From assembly GCA_964483725.1 (NCBI GenBank), contig CAZACQ010000009.1:1-37220 (forward strand): a stretch of 37,220 nt of DNA, given 5' to 3'. Within the stretch, counting starts at the first letter, position 1; each line of letters begins with the position of its first letter. Below, piece after piece: positions 1 through 9,072 of the stretch. The DNA is from CAZACQ01 sp964483725 (lineage in GTDB: Bacteria; Patescibacteriota; Gracilibacteria; Absconditabacterales; Absconditicoccaceae). The notes under the pieces are model-generated. The model was not told the origin of the DNA and did no database searches. It saw only the letters and a list, made by a program, of their open reading frames with translations. A program made the position numbers and the translations under genes.

Positions 1-2052
1 CCTGAAGATGAACCAGAACTTTCTTGTGATAGTTTGAATTTTACACAAACAGATGATCATGGTTTTGAATATGATTTTACTTGTATGACAACTTCAGCAA
101 ATGCTTTGGAAATAAGGATTTTTGATGATGAAAATCCTAATGTAGAAAATGATGATCCAGTACATACAATAAATCTAGATAATCCTACTTCATCAAATTC
201 CCAAGAAGAATGGACATGAGAAGTTGATTTTGCAACATTATGATTTGATTCATGAGAATATTATGCAGCTGCATTTGCTATATGACCAGATGGAAATTCA
301 GAAATGCTTACAAGTTGAGCTTGTCAAACTTGAATATGAGTATGACCAGAAGACCTTTCTTGTGATAGTTTAAGTCCAAGAAATACAACAGTACAAGAAT
401 GAGACACTTTAGATTTTACATGTACATGAACAAATGCAGATGAGTATAGAATGTATGTAGACTGAGATTTAATAGATACAAATACAACTTGAAGCTTTAG
501 TCATAGATTTGATGATGAGTGAGAGTATGAGACAAGATGTGAAGTTACAAATCCATTTGAATGATGGGAAACAAGTAATGCATGTCAATGAAATGTTACA
601 GTAGATGAAGATAATTGAAATTGATGAGGTTGAGTTCCTGTTCGATGTTGACCAGCTGAATGAAATTATAATGATTCTCATACTGATTGGCATTGAGATT
701 TTTGTGCCCCAAGTTGAGCAAGTCCTTTATGAAATATTCCAAATTTTAATGATTGGAAAGCTGACTGATTTCCAAGAATAGAATGGTTGTGTCAAAGACC
801 TTGAGCTGTTAGGCTTGTAAGGTGTGTTGCTTGATGAGATGAAGATGATCCAGATACACCAGATACACCAGAGATTTTTGTAGAACCAGCACAATGTGAA
901 TGGATAGACCCACCTAGTATACAAGTTGGAGAATATTTGCCTATATGGTGGGCTTTAGAAAATTCTGATATGTATTGATGAACTTGTAATTCAAATAATG
1001 TTTGAACTATTAGAAATGATGCACAATGTAGACTAAAAATAGAAAATAAAGATTGAAGTGTTTATGATGATTTAATTGATTGTATTTGAAGAGATTGAAA
1101 TTTTGATAGAAATTTACTTTCATGATTTAGATGATGAAGTTTATGAGAAGATAATTCTCATGGTTCTACTGCTATGATACTTGATGAAGGTATGGTTAAT
1201 TGAGTTTTTGGGGAATACAAAGTTAGTATTAAAGTAGAAAATTATCAAGTTTGTGATGGTTCTGATTGGAGAAATGTTAACTTATCTAATAGAACTTGTC
1301 AATACAACTTTCCAGTTACTCAGCCATATTTGATGCAAAAATGAGCTACATTGTCTAGTAATGACAATACTTTTGAAAATTTTTATCAAATAAACTGAGA
1401 TAATGTTGATGTAGATGTCGATAATGTATCTTCTTCACAAAATTTTAATCCTTCTAGTGTATGATCTATATTAAATGATTTTGTTGAAGATTATGAAAAT
1501 CGTGCTGTACAAAGTGTTTCTTATTGACCTTTAGCTTGAATGTGATGTAAAAAAGTGCCTGCAGAAGAAGTTTATGTTTGTGAAGATGATATTACTATTT
1601 CAAGTTCTATTTCATCAGATCCTTACACTTTGATAGTAAAAGATTGAGATCTTACAATTGATTGAGATCTTTTATGAAATTGAATGTATGTAGTAACAGA
1701 TTGAAATATTGAATTTACTGCAAATAATTATAATTCAAGACAAGTTGTTGAATGAATATTTTTGACAAATTGAAACTTTGAGCAAGATCAACTTATAAAT
1801 AATAATTTATCAAATCCTTGGATAAAAGACTGAAGACTCCAAGTAAAATGAATTCTTAGATGATGATGAATAGAAAATTTAATTAATCATAGAAGATCTT
1901 ATATTGGTGATTGGTTTTCTTGATGATGACCAGGTCCTGATGATATATATGACTGAGCTTCTCTATTGGTAGAGTCAAACCCTTCTATTTGGGATAATCT
2001 TCCACCAGGTGCTAGATCAATGTTGGATGATCTTAATATACAAAGAAGATAG
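1..2052 (+). CDS. Secreted Ig-like surface protein, 5' end outside window
   Basis: The frame is open from base 1 to TAG at 2050-2052 when TGA is read as Gly, giving 683 residues of a longer protein. The start is upstream of the window. The visible part begins with Ig-like modules: the motif LSCDSL followed by DFTC occurs near residues 7-24 and again near 119-141, and the 17-nt sequence starting ctttcttgtg is repeated exactly at 19 and 355. Many paired cysteines suggest disulfides in an exported protein. The C-terminal third (from about residue 520) changes to short alternating hydrophobic strands rich in Gly and Asp, resembling the beta-helical tails of other CPR surface proteins. No membrane anchor is visible. 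It converges on nrdB and shares a terminator with it. The exact role is unknown; adhesion or a cell-surface layer is an inference. Confidence 0.8.
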
Positions 2053-2062
2053 AATTAATAAT

Positions 2063-2090
2063 AAAAAACTCCGCATTTGCGGAGTTTTTT
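2063..2090. terminator. Bidirectional intrinsic terminator
   Basis: The stem ACTCCGCA/TGCGGAGT (2068-2075 with 2078-2085) is flanked by A6 on the left and T6 on the right, so it can stop transcription from the surface-protein gene and from nrdB on the other strand. Confidence 0.9.
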
Positions 2091-2106
2091 ATTGCTTAAA
2101 CTATAA

Positions 2107-3138
2107 CTAAAAATCCCAAGATCATTTCATATTACTAGACTGAGTATAGTTTGTAACTGTACTTTCAAAAAAGTTTGCTTTTTCTCAGTTTTGATCCTGA
2201 ATTCTTTCCAAATGTTTATAAGGATTTTTTGTGATATCTGGATATAAAGGAGCTATTCATATAGATTGCAATCTTTGATTTGCTAAGTATTTTGTATAAA
2301 GTTCTATATTTTCATCTCCCATTCAAATAACTTTATTGTTTATTATATGTTTTGACCAGTCTATCTCTTGTTTTACTGCTGTATCCATCATTTCTAATAA
2401 TAAGTCTTCATCGTATATATTTGGGAACTCTTTACTGATTTCTTTTATTATATTTGCAAATATTACTACATGTGTTTCTTCATCTCTTCTAATATAATTT
2501 ATCATTCTATCTGTAGCTAGCATCTTGTTTTGATCTGCAAGTGTATCAAAGAAAGCAAATCAATTATAAAAATATATACTTTCTAATAACCAATTAGCAA
2601 CTACACTTCTAAAAAAGTTTCTATCATTTGGTTCATCAATAAAGTCTTGATATATTTGTCATATAAATTTATTTCTTTCTAACAAATGTTTATCTTCTCT
2701 TCGGAAGTATAATATTTTTTCTCTTTTGGCAGCAGGTACTACAGTTTCAAGAATTGTTTGATAAGATTGACTGTGTATTGCTTCTTGATAAGCTTGTATA
2801 CTCAATATAAGATTAACTTCTGGAGAAGTAATGTAATCATTAATATTAGGTAAATTCATAGTTTGAATACTATCTAAGAATGTCAAAAATGATATAATTC
2901 AATCATAAGATTTTCTCTCATTTTCATTCAAACTTTCTTCGTATTCTATTGCATCTTTATTTAATCAACTAACTTTCTCTGGCACCCAAAAATTTCATAC
3001 CATCAATTTGTACATAGATTGTGCCCAAGTATATTTTACATTATTTAGATTAAATAAACCAGTAGTATTTCAATGTATTATTGTTCTTTTGTCCAAACTA
3101 TCATCTCATTTTGGATTAAATATTAGATTTTTTTCCAT
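2107..3138 (-). CDS. nrdB: Ribonucleoside-diphosphate reductase subunit beta (class I, R2)
   Basis: The product is 343 residues, close to the usual R2 length. It holds the di-metal/tyrosyl radical cofactor that starts reduction of ribonucleotides by NrdA. Ligands are visible at the expected spacing: D89 (FLDSIQ), E119 and H122 (QEAIHSQSY), and E220 and H223 (RRDEETH). Y126 occupies the place of the E. coli radical tyrosine Y122, so a Tyr-radical class Ia/Ib-type enzyme is likely; the metal cannot be told. The C-terminus ends in NMKGSWDF, a short aromatic/acidic tail like those that dock on NrdA. Several Gly codons are TGA. It lies downstream of nrdA on the same strand, but a decayed gene of about 370 bp intervenes, so co-transcription is plausible but not certain. 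Confidence 0.95.
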
Positions 3139-3165
3139 TGTATTTAAGATTAAAGAATTAAATTA

Positions 3166-3187
3166 TAGCACTTAGCACTTAGTAAGT
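3166..3187 (-). repeat. Heptamer repeat, left flank of S23-type element
   Basis: Two copies of a 7-nt unit (gcactta) followed by gtaagt. On the minus strand this reads CTAAGT GCTAAGT, matching in inverted orientation the ACTAAGN array at 3565-3620. It overlaps the 3' end of the decayed four-helix-bundle gene. Confidence 0.65.
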
Positions 3188-3544
3188 ATTTTTTTCAAGA
3201 TTATTTATGTATTTTGTTAGCATTTTAATTATTTCTGTATTTAACTTATTTAAATCATCAAAATCATTGTTTGATATATATCAAAGTTTGTTGGATATTA
3301 ATAGTTGTGTCTCTAATTCAAAAGAAGAGCCTCTAGCTATATTTAAAAACTTTTTAAATTCTTTATTTCAATTTCTTCAATATCATTCTGCTATATTTGA
3401 GGCTATTGATATGCTTGCTCTTCTGATTTGTGAAACTATTTAATATTTTTCTGTTTGAGGGAATTTACTAGTTTTGTTGTATACTTTAGTTATAAGATCT
3501 ATTGATTTTTACCATACAATTAAGTTTTTATAACCTAAAGACAT
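3179..3544 (-). pseudogene. Four-helix-bundle (S23/IVP-type) protein, two internal TAA codons
   Basis: Read from ATG at 3544 with TGA as Gly, the frame gives the family's typical opening (GYKNLIVW) and core (IVSQIRRASISIASNIAEG), then a helical C-terminal half ending at TAA 3179-3181; 121 codons fits the usual 115-125 residues. Two in-frame TAA codons interrupt it: 3509-3511, where relatives usually have Gln after VW, and 3440-3442, where relatives usually have Gly after the KY of the FPxxEKY motif. The second could come from a TGA glycine codon by one G-to-A change. Members of this family occur inside 23S rRNA intervening sequences and as stand-alone genes in CPR genomes; their biochemical role is not established. 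Decay in place is the simplest reading; sequencing error is the alternative. Confidence 0.8.
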
Positions 3545-3564
3545 TAATCATAAATTTATAAAAA

Positions 3565-3620
3565 ACTAAAGACTAAGAGCTAAGCACTAAGTACTAAGTA
3601 CTAAGCACTAAGCACTAGCC
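3565..3620 (+). repeat. Tandem heptamer array (ACTAAGN)x8, right flank of S23-type element
   Basis: Eight consecutive 7-nt units: ACTAAAG, ACTAAGA, GCTAAGC, ACTAAGT twice, ACTAAGC twice, ACTAGCC. The array ends three bases before the nrdA stop codon. Its inverted counterpart lies at 3166-3187, on the other side of the decayed four-helix-bundle gene. Confidence 0.85.
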
Positions 3621-3622
3621 TA

Positions 3623-6238
3623 CTACCCACTACAAGCAACACATTCATTTGTTTCCATACTCATACTTCTTACATAGTATATAGTTTTTATATCTTTTTT
3701 CCAAGCTTTTATATAATATTGATATAATTCAGCAGGACTCACTTTTGCTGGATTTATTAACCATTCAAAACTTACACTTTGGTCAATCCATTTGTATATC
3801 ACACTTATCATGTCTATTACATCTGATGTATCCATATTTACATATTCTTTGTAGTACCAAAAGTTATCTTTATTCAAATTAGGTGCAATATTTACCATCA
3901 TTCAATTTGAATTAGTTTCTACAAAATATTTTTTGTATATTGGTAGAACTCAAGCTGTAGTTCAAACTACTTGTGCTGTTGATGAGTTTGGAGCTGGAGC
4001 TAAATGATAAGCAAATCTTACTCAATCTTTTTTGATATTCTTAACTAGTTCCAACCATTCTTCAGGGTTTTGAGTATTTTCTTTTAAGTATTTTTCATCT
4101 TTTCACAATAATATTCATTTACTCCATTCACTACCTTCGTATAGATCATATGTACCTCTTTGTTTTGCAAGCTTGTTTGACGATTTCAAAGTTTCCAAAC
4201 TGTATAATTCAAATAGTCAGTCTACATATTCTCTTGCTTCTTGACTATCATAAGCAAGATGATTTGTGGCAAGCAATTCTGCAAGTCATAAAAATCCTAA
4301 TCATATACTTCTGTATTTTTTAGCTGTGATTTCAGATTCTTTTGTAGGATAAAAGTTAAGTGTTATTACATTATCCAATATCTTTGTAGCTACAGGAATT
4401 GTTTCTTGTATTTGTTTTTTTGTATTAACTTTTGCTACATTTATACTTGCAAGATTACAAACTACATTATCTCAAGGATCATACTCTAATTTTATTTTTC
4501 AATCCTCAGATTTTTCTTCAATAAATTTAGTTGTTGATGTATTTTGACATATTTCTACACAAAGTTGAGTACTATATACATTTCAAGCATGTTTATTAGG
4601 ATTTACTCTATTTACAGTATCACGGAAAAATGTATAAGGCATTCAAGTTTCAACTACTGTTTTCATAAATTCCTTAAATAATTCTTTTGCTTTTACTGTT
4701 TTCTTAAGTTTAATCTTTTTATTGTTTTCTAAACTTTCATAAAATTTTACAAAATCTTCTCAAAAATGATCTTGTAATCTTTTTCCTGTAACATCAACTA
4801 TTTCCTTTGGATCAAAAAGAGTCCAGTCTTCATCATTTTGCATTCTTTCCATAAACAAATCAGGTATACTTACAGCTGGAAATACATCAAAAGCTTTAAG
4901 TCTAGCATCACCTGTTTCAGTTTGTAATTCTAAGAAATCGTGTATATCCAAATGCCAAATATCTAATGTAGTTGATATTGCTCAAGCTCTAGATCATAAT
5001 TGATTTACAGCTATAGCCGTATCATTAATTACTTTTATCCAAGGATTTACACCTCAACTAGCTCATTTAACTCATCTAATACTAGCTCATCTAGCTCTAA
5101 TATTACCTAGATAAACTCATATTCAACCACCATATTTTGATATTTGAGCCATATTCTCTACTCAGTGGTATATTGCTCTTAGGTCATCTTCGATGTTTAA
5201 TTTAAAACAACTAGATAATTGATGAAAATTTGTTCTAGCATTCAAAAGTGTAGGAGTAGGAAGGGATATTTTTTGGCTACTTATTTGATCATATATTTTA
5301 AAAGCTTCTTTTAGTCTATCTTTGTTTTCTTCTGGTATAGCAAGAAATAATGCTACTGACATATACATTTCTTGAGGAAGTTCATATATTTCCTTGTTTG
5401 GGTTTAGTAAGTATCTTTTATCCAGCATATGAACAGTAGTATATCAGTATTCAAGATCTCTTTTTTTATGTTTAGCTATATAGTCTCAGGCTTTTTTGAT
5501 ATCTTCTTCACTATAATAATCAAAAAATTGTGTATAATATCTTCATTTATTCACATAGTCTTTGAAAAAACTTAGATAATTTTTCCCAGAATATATATTT
5601 TTAACACTTATTTCTCTATTTTTACTAGCTTTTTTGTATATATCCAAAAGTAATAATCTACCAGCTATTGTTTGCCAATGAATATTATCTACATTAATTA
5701 AGTTTAAAGATGATTTAACTAGTAATCTTAGTATGTCTTGAGTTTGTATTCAATCTATTATATGAATTTTTAATTCATCAAGAAGATCTTCAAATTTACA
5801 TTTTTTCTTAAATCATTTACTTACTAAGTTATAAACATTTTCAATTTTTTCTATGTCAAAACTTTGTTTCTTTCAGTTTGATTTTACTACTTTTAGTTTA
5901 TTTTTTTCAAATTTTTTGATGTATTCTTGTCTTTTTTCTTCTCTTTGCTTATGTCTTTGTTCTCTATACAAAATAAAAGATTTTACTGCATGATATTTAT
6001 TGTATTCAACTAATTTTTTTTCAACTATATCTTGTATTTCTTCTACATTAAGCACATTTTTTGGGAAAGATTTTTCATATTCTTCTTCTATTTCTTTAAT
6101 TATGCTTTCATTAATTTTATTTATTTCATCTTTTTCTTCTCATACTGCATCAAATGCTAATTCTACAACTTTTTTAATTTTTTCATGATCAAAACTGACT
6201 ATGTCTCAGTCCCTTTTTTCTACACTTAATTTTTGCAT
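3623..6238 (-). CDS. nrdA: Ribonucleoside-diphosphate reductase subunit alpha (class I)
   Basis: The product is 871 residues. An N-terminal ATP-cone (about residues 1-110, with the typical SFDHEKI start and IQDIVEKKLVE segment) predicts allosteric activity control. The catalytic barrel has C344 (TNFHQLSSC), the thiyl-radical finger Q558-L-C560-V-E562, and its redox partner in DNVVCNLASINVA. Most relatives have Asn where Q558 stands. The C-terminus ends in CVACSG, the CxxC pair that re-reduces the active site. The start ATG at 6238 gives a complete ATP-cone. Upstream are two NrdR-box-like palindromes overlapping the likely promoter. The stop lies next to a heptamer repeat array, and nrdB follows after the decayed S23-type gene. 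The pathway is dNTP synthesis from NDPs in the cytoplasm. Confidence 0.95.
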
Positions 6239-6264
6239 AATTTGATTTGTTATATAAATAAAAT

Positions 6265-6312
6265 ATACTATATGTAGTATACTGATTTAATTTAAAACAG
6301 TATATATAGTTT
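6265..6312 (-). promoter_or_regulatory. Tandem NrdR-box-like operators upstream of nrdA
   Basis: Two 16-bp near-palindromes: 6297-6312 (ACAGTATATATAGTTT) and 6265-6280 (ATACTATATGTAGTAT). They match the known NrdR-box consensus acaCWATATATWGTGT at 14 and 13 of 16 positions by my count. Their centres are 32 bp apart, about three helical turns, the usual arrangement for paired NrdR boxes. A TATACT -10-like hexamer of the nrdA promoter (6276-6281, minus strand) overlaps the proximal box, consistent with repression. No nrdR gene is in the window. Confidence 0.75.
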
Positions 6313-6376
6313 CTTGTATAATAATAATAATTTTCAAATCAATAGATTTTTTTACTTTTTTATCTAAAACAAAAAC

Positions 6377-6406
6377 TTGACATATTTTACAAAAAATGTA
6401 TATATT
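6377..6406 (+). promoter_or_regulatory. Sigma70-type promoter for the ATP-grasp/M20 pair
   Basis: TTGACA at 6377-6382, an 18-bp spacer and TATATT at 6401-6406, with a start codon about 30 bp downstream. It is divergent from the nrdA promoter. Confidence 0.65.
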
Positions 6407-6437
6407 TTTCAAGTTTTAAAACTAATAAAATATTTTA

Positions 6438-7835
6438 ATGAATGGTTTAGATAATAAGCTTGTAAATAAAGGTATACCTCAAACAGACTTTCTTGTAAAT
6501 TATAATGTTACTAGTGAGGTTTTTTGAAATTTTCACTGAAAATCTAAAGAAGATTTGGTTTCAGATCTTTTTTGATATCTTCAAAGATCTATTTGATTAT
6601 GAGTTATACCTCAAAATACATTGCATATAGTTCCTTACATGCCAAGTAATGAATACTTATCCTATCTTTCAGATTTAAAATGAAAAGGCTTATCTCAAGA
6701 AGATATGATTTTATTATCTGATGCTAAGTCTATGGCAGACAGAGCATTATCATTGAATTCTTCAGATTTTTATTCTCTAAACTTTATATCAACTTGAATT
6801 GCTCAAGATTTAATGTGAGTTTTGTGAAATTCTTCAAGAAATGTAGTTATGGATAATTTATGATTAGAAAAAGAGGTAAATGAAGCTAATTCTAAATCTT
6901 ATTTGAGGACTAGATTCTCTGATTTAATGGTTAATTGACAGGTTGTAGACTTAAATTATTCTTGGAAAGATGAGCTTAAATATTATTTTACTTATTATTC
7001 TAATCTTTGATATTCCTGTATACTAAGACTTGATAGATCAGTCTCTTGAGTTTGAATGAAAAAAATTGATAGTTATGAAGACCTAGAAAAAATTTTTTAT
7101 TTAATAGAAAGTAATAGATCTACTGTATGAAATAAAATTTTAATAGAGATAGCAATTGATCCAGATAGAATAAAGTCTAGTCCTAGTTGTCTTGGTTATG
7201 TATCAAAAGATTGAGATATCGATCTTTTTTGATTTACAGATCAGAAATTGGATTGATCTGTTCATCAATGAAATACTGTTATAAAAGAAGATGATAAAAA
7301 TGAAAAATTAAGTTATATGAAAGATTATTCACTACATGTATGAAGTAAAATTAATAATGAATTATATGTAAATTGATTTTTCTGAGTTGATTTTATGTTA
7401 ATAGATATAGATTGATATTCAGATAAAGATTTATGATTTATTTTCAATACTGGTGTATCATATATAAATGTTTGAGATAAAACATATGCTATGGTTTTAT
7501 GTGAAGTAAATCGAAGGATAACTTGAGCTTATGCATCACCAATGATATGTAATTTATTTGATTCATATATTTCGGATGCACTAATTTCTAATTATAATAC
7601 TTTTTCTTATAATTTTACTGATAAATTTAACAATTTTCAAGAAGTTCAAAATTATATTATATTGAAATTAAGAAAAAACTGATTATTATTTGATCCATCA
7701 TGAGATTCTAATAAATATGGTGTTTTTCCATTTAGTATACAAGAATGAAAATTGCAGGTAGTAATAGTTGCAAAAGATGAAGAACATGAAAAATATATTA
7801 TTAATAAATTAAGATATTTACTTGAAGAAAAATAA
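6438..7835 (+). CDS. ATP-grasp-like ligase domain protein (tentative)
   Basis: The product is 465 residues with no signal peptide. The middle and C-terminal part reads like an ATP-grasp enzyme: ILIEIAIDPDRI near residues 236-246, GVDFMLIDIDG near 316-326, and E356-V-N358-R-R-I-T-G-A-Y, which has the acidic/Asn Mg-ATP pattern ending such domains. The N-terminal ~130 residues contain a segment like the pre-ATP-grasp domain seen in peptide-ligase-like proteins. ATP-grasp enzymes join a carboxylate to an amine or thiol through an acyl-phosphate; the substrate cannot be told here. Only seven bases separate it from the downstream M20 peptidase, so both are likely one transcript from the promoter at 6377-6406. 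Family assignment is from motif shape only, and the full metal-binding set has not been verified. Confidence 0.6.
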
Positions 7836-7842
7836 AAATTAA

Positions 7843-8946
7843 ATGACAAGAAATAAATTGCTTGATACTGCAATAGATTTAATAAAAATACCTTCAGTGT
7901 CCAGTGACTTAGAAAATCTAACAAATATTATTGATTATACACAATGATTCTTTCAATCTTATGATAATGTATATATAAAAAGGTTTGTTTTTAATCACAA
8001 GCCTAGTATAATAATTAGTAATCATAATTTAAAATGGGCAGATATCGTTCTTAGTTGACATGTTGATGTTGTACCAGAATCTGAAGAATGACAATTTTCT
8101 CCTTTTATTAAATGAAATAAACTATATTGAAGGTGAGCAGCTGATATGAAGTCCTGAGTTGCAATAATGATGCATCTTATGAAAAAAATTCTTGATGAAA
8201 ATTATAAAGAAAAAAATATTTCATTAATATTAACAAGTGATGAAGAAGTTTGATGAACTGATTGAGCTTGAGCTTTAGCAGAACAGGGTTATTGATGAGA
8301 TTTTGTTATGATACCTGATGGCTGATCATCTAAAGATTTAGTTGTTTCCCAAAAATGACTTGTTCTTTTTGAAGTAGAATGAAAATGAAAATCATGTCAT
8401 TGAAGTAGGCCTTGGCTTTGAGATAATTCTATAGATAATATATTCAAGTATTATAATTTACTTAAATCTTATTTTGAAGATCCCAAAAAAGTGTATTGAG
8501 CTTGAAACTGGTGAACTACTGTAAATATAAATATGATAAATTGAGGTAAAACAATAAATATGGTCCCAGATAGTGTTACTGCAAATTTTGATATTAGGTT
8601 TACAAGTGACTTTTCTGATCAGCAAGTATTTGATAAGATACATGAATTTGCAGAATATTCTTCTTGCTATATTAAAAAATATATATTTTGATCATCATTG
8701 TATACAAGTGAAAATGATGAAGATATTATTAAATTTAAAAATATTGTAAAAGAAGTTGTTTGAACTGAAGAAGTATTTTTAACAAAAGAACATTGATGAT
8801 CTGATTGAAGATTTTTTTCACAAAAATGATCAAAAGTGATCTTACAAAGACCAGATTGTTGAAATCTACATTCAAAAAATGAGTGGGTAAATATTGATAG
8901 CATCTCTTTGGTTTATCAAACTTACTTGAATTTTATTAAATCTTAG
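7843..8946 (+). CDS. M20-family metallopeptidase / deacylase (DapE/ArgE-like)
   Basis: The product is 367 residues, typical for the family. Di-zinc and catalytic residues are visible: H73 and D75 (GHVDVVP), D101 (GRGAADMKSG) and the E134-E135 pair (SDEEVGG). A dimerisation-domain histidine appears in KSCHGSRP and a late histidine in GNLHSKNEW. The family hydrolyses amide bonds of acylated amino acids, short peptides or succinyl-diaminopimelate; motif reading cannot choose among these. A lone member in a reduced CPR genome may act on scavenged peptides. It follows the ATP-grasp-like gene by seven bases. Its TAG stop (8944-8946) lies inside a short heptamer-periodic tract. Confidence 0.88.
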
Positions 8947-8984
8947 TAATTAGTACTAATCTCTAACCCCTAACCTCTAAATAT
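8943..8984. repeat. Short 7-nt periodic tract
   Basis: Six consecutive heptamers beginning with T and mostly TA: TTAGTAA, TTAGTAC, TAATCTC, TAACCCC, TAACCTC, TAAATAT. It resembles in period and CTAA core the arrays flanking the S23-type pseudogene, but no ORF accompanies it. It lies between the M20 peptidase stop and the promoter of the PKD gene. Confidence 0.5.
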
Positions 8985-9003
8985 ATAAAATATAATTAAT
9001 TTT

Positions 9004-9031
9004 TTGCATTTTAATAAAAAATTTATATAAT
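9004..9031 (+). promoter_or_regulatory. Sigma70-type promoter of the PKD-protein gene
   Basis: TTGCAT at 9004-9009, a 16-bp spacer and a perfect TATAAT at 9026-9031, 42 bp before the ATG. Confidence 0.7.
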
Positions 9032-9072
9032 TATTTTAAGTTTAAGTTTAAAATTATAAATAAAAACAAAAA

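Noticed and set aside
3207..3443. Plus-strand ORF opposite the S23-type gene
   Set aside because: The minus strand has clear family motifs; this is a shadow.
3565..3620. CRISPR array
   Set aside because: Units are 7 nt and contiguous, without spacers or cas genes.
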